NCBI GenBank assembly: GCA_002900995.3
Contig: CM035304.1
Coordinates: forward strand, 2,421,231 to 2,441,141
Direction: 5' to 3'
From: Ganoderma boninense
Taxonomy: Eukaryota > Basidiomycota > Agaricomycetes > Polyporales > Polyporaceae
DNA length: 19,911 nucleotides
Shown: in pieces, positions 19,190 to 19,911 of the stretch
Position numbering within the stretch: the stretch's first letter is position 1
Layout of the letters: each line of letters starts with the position of its first letter
Notes under the pieces: generated by a model
What the model saw: only the letters and a program-made list of their open reading frames with translations
What the model was told of the DNA's origin: nothing
The model's database searches: none
Program-made: the position numbers and the translations under genes

Positions 19190-19911
19190 ATGTCTTTCCT
19201 CGCCCCTATCCTGTGCACCCCGCTCCTCAAGATCCCGCTCCTCGTTGGGAACGCGGCCCTCACGCACCATGGGCTGACCCCGCCCGCCAACCCTCCTACG
19301 AAGGTGAAGGAATGGCAAAGAGACGATACCGCACAGGACTTTATGTCCAAAGCTGGTGCGACCCATGCGTTGATCAAAGTGTGCTCTGCGACGACGAAGG
19401 TGAGCCCAGACGCAGCGCGGTATCGCCTCTCGAACGTTCCCTGATCGATTCATTATTCAATCGTCCAACATTCCAGTACGTTGTCGCTGGTCTCGCACTG
19501 GCCGAAGTGTCTGTCATCCTCGCCCAACGATTCCCCTCACCTACTCAACTCGCGTTTCGCCTCTGAAGCCGCCAGCCTCGGCCTCACCCCGCGTCCGCAT
19601 CGGCAACCTCTCGGGAATGGCTGGGGGACTCCGTCCGCCTCGGTGCACCAGCACGATGTGGGCGGCTCTTCACCTGGGAGATGTCCGTTCCGCGAACGGC
19701 CACGGCTGGTCACGAGCGGGCCTACGCCCTTCGTCCGCCCCGAGCTACACGGGCTTCGCGCTCTCGCCTGCGGAACTCCCCTCCTCGGGGAGCCGGGGTC
19801 CTACTTCCCTCGCAGGGGGCCCGTGGGGCCCGCCGCGGGGAAGGCGGGGGGGTGGGGGTGTCGGCGTACCTGGCGCTGGTGACGTTTACCTGTGGGGCGC
19901 GGGCGCGGCAG
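19190..19911 (+). pseudogene. Isoprenylcysteine O-methyltransferase (Ste14/ICMT-like), frameshifted, 3' end outside window
   Basis: ICMT is an ER-membrane enzyme that methylates the C-terminal prenylcysteine of Ras-like proteins and, in fungi, mating pheromones, using S-adenosylmethionine. Exon 1 (19190-19399) encodes MSFLAPILCTPLLKIPLLVG, then a proline-rich LTPPANPP typical of fungal members. Intron 1 is 19400-19476 (77 nt, phase 0; GTGAGC donor, CTGAT, CCAG acceptor). Exon 2 begins YVVAGLALAEVSVILAQRFP, the usual second membrane region. After about 19530 the homology jumps among all three frames: ASLGLTP, then RVRIGNLSGMAGGL, then LFTWEMSV, then RLVTSGP, then PSYTGFALS (from the RHPSYTG signature), then VSAYLALVTFTCGARA up to the edge. 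At least five or six single-base indels are needed, mostly in C or G runs, and the first frame stops at 19564-19566. It could be a young pseudogene or a poorly polished contig end. Confidence 0.78.
19400..19476 (+). other. Intron of the ICMT-like gene
   Basis: 77 nt, GTGAGC to TTCCAG, phase 0, joining ...CSATTK to YVVAGLALAEV. Its intact signals show that the gene was recently functional, or that the defects further right are sequencing errors. Confidence 0.7.

Overview
The window looks like nuclear DNA of a filamentous basidiomycete, probably an agaricomycete of the polypore type. The reasons are GC-rich coding sequence, short introns (about 50-80 nt) with GTRNGT-like donors, and a multicopy family of HET-domain proteins whose N-terminus starts MWLLSTDRAEL. 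The organism is inferred from gene family and intron style only.

The dominant content is a head-to-tail array of six HET-domain (heterokaryon-incompatibility-like) genes, all on the minus strand, filling positions 1-16318. From left to right they are copy 1 (1-1612, its 3' end cut by the window edge), copy 2 (3078-4970), copy 3 (7565-9546, with an in-frame stop), copy 4 (9695-10809, C-terminal domain lost), copy 5 (11320-13273) and copy 6 (14390-16318). Intact copies are about 610-640 residues. They have an N-terminal HET module with the three usual blocks (GGYAILSHxWG, WIWxDTCCIDK, RGWTLQEL), a conserved middle block ending in YGEGRQAF or a close variant, and a C-terminal domain I cannot name. 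Copies 1-4 form one subfamily and copies 5-6 another.

All six copies have a phase-0 intron of 49-62 nt at the same place, the junction between the HET part and the C-terminal domain. In copies 2 and 6 this intron is 57 nt, has no stop and is divisible by three, so the copy reads as one long ORF with or without splicing. In copies 1, 3, 4 and 5 retention would end the protein soon after the HET part. Copies 3 and 4 appear to be decaying: copy 3 has TAG at codon 36, and copy 4 keeps only a stub of the C-terminal domain and lies 148 bp from copy 3. This suggests a deletion that removed the tail of copy 4 and the promoter of copy 3.

The largest gap in the array (4971-7564) carries a pair of 17-bp perfect inverted repeats 1.19 kb apart with internal CCAGTGG repeats, possibly a non-autonomous DNA transposon. 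The right flank (16319-19189) has no gene I can support. At the right edge (19190-19911, plus strand) is the start of an isoprenylcysteine O-methyltransferase (Ste14/ICMT-like) gene. It is recognisable through one normal intron but then broken by several one-base frameshifts, so it is either a young pseudogene or an indel-rich assembly end.

Functionally, this is a lineage-expanded, probably fast-evolving set of putative self/non-self or stress-response HET proteins, with intact, truncated and dying copies side by side.
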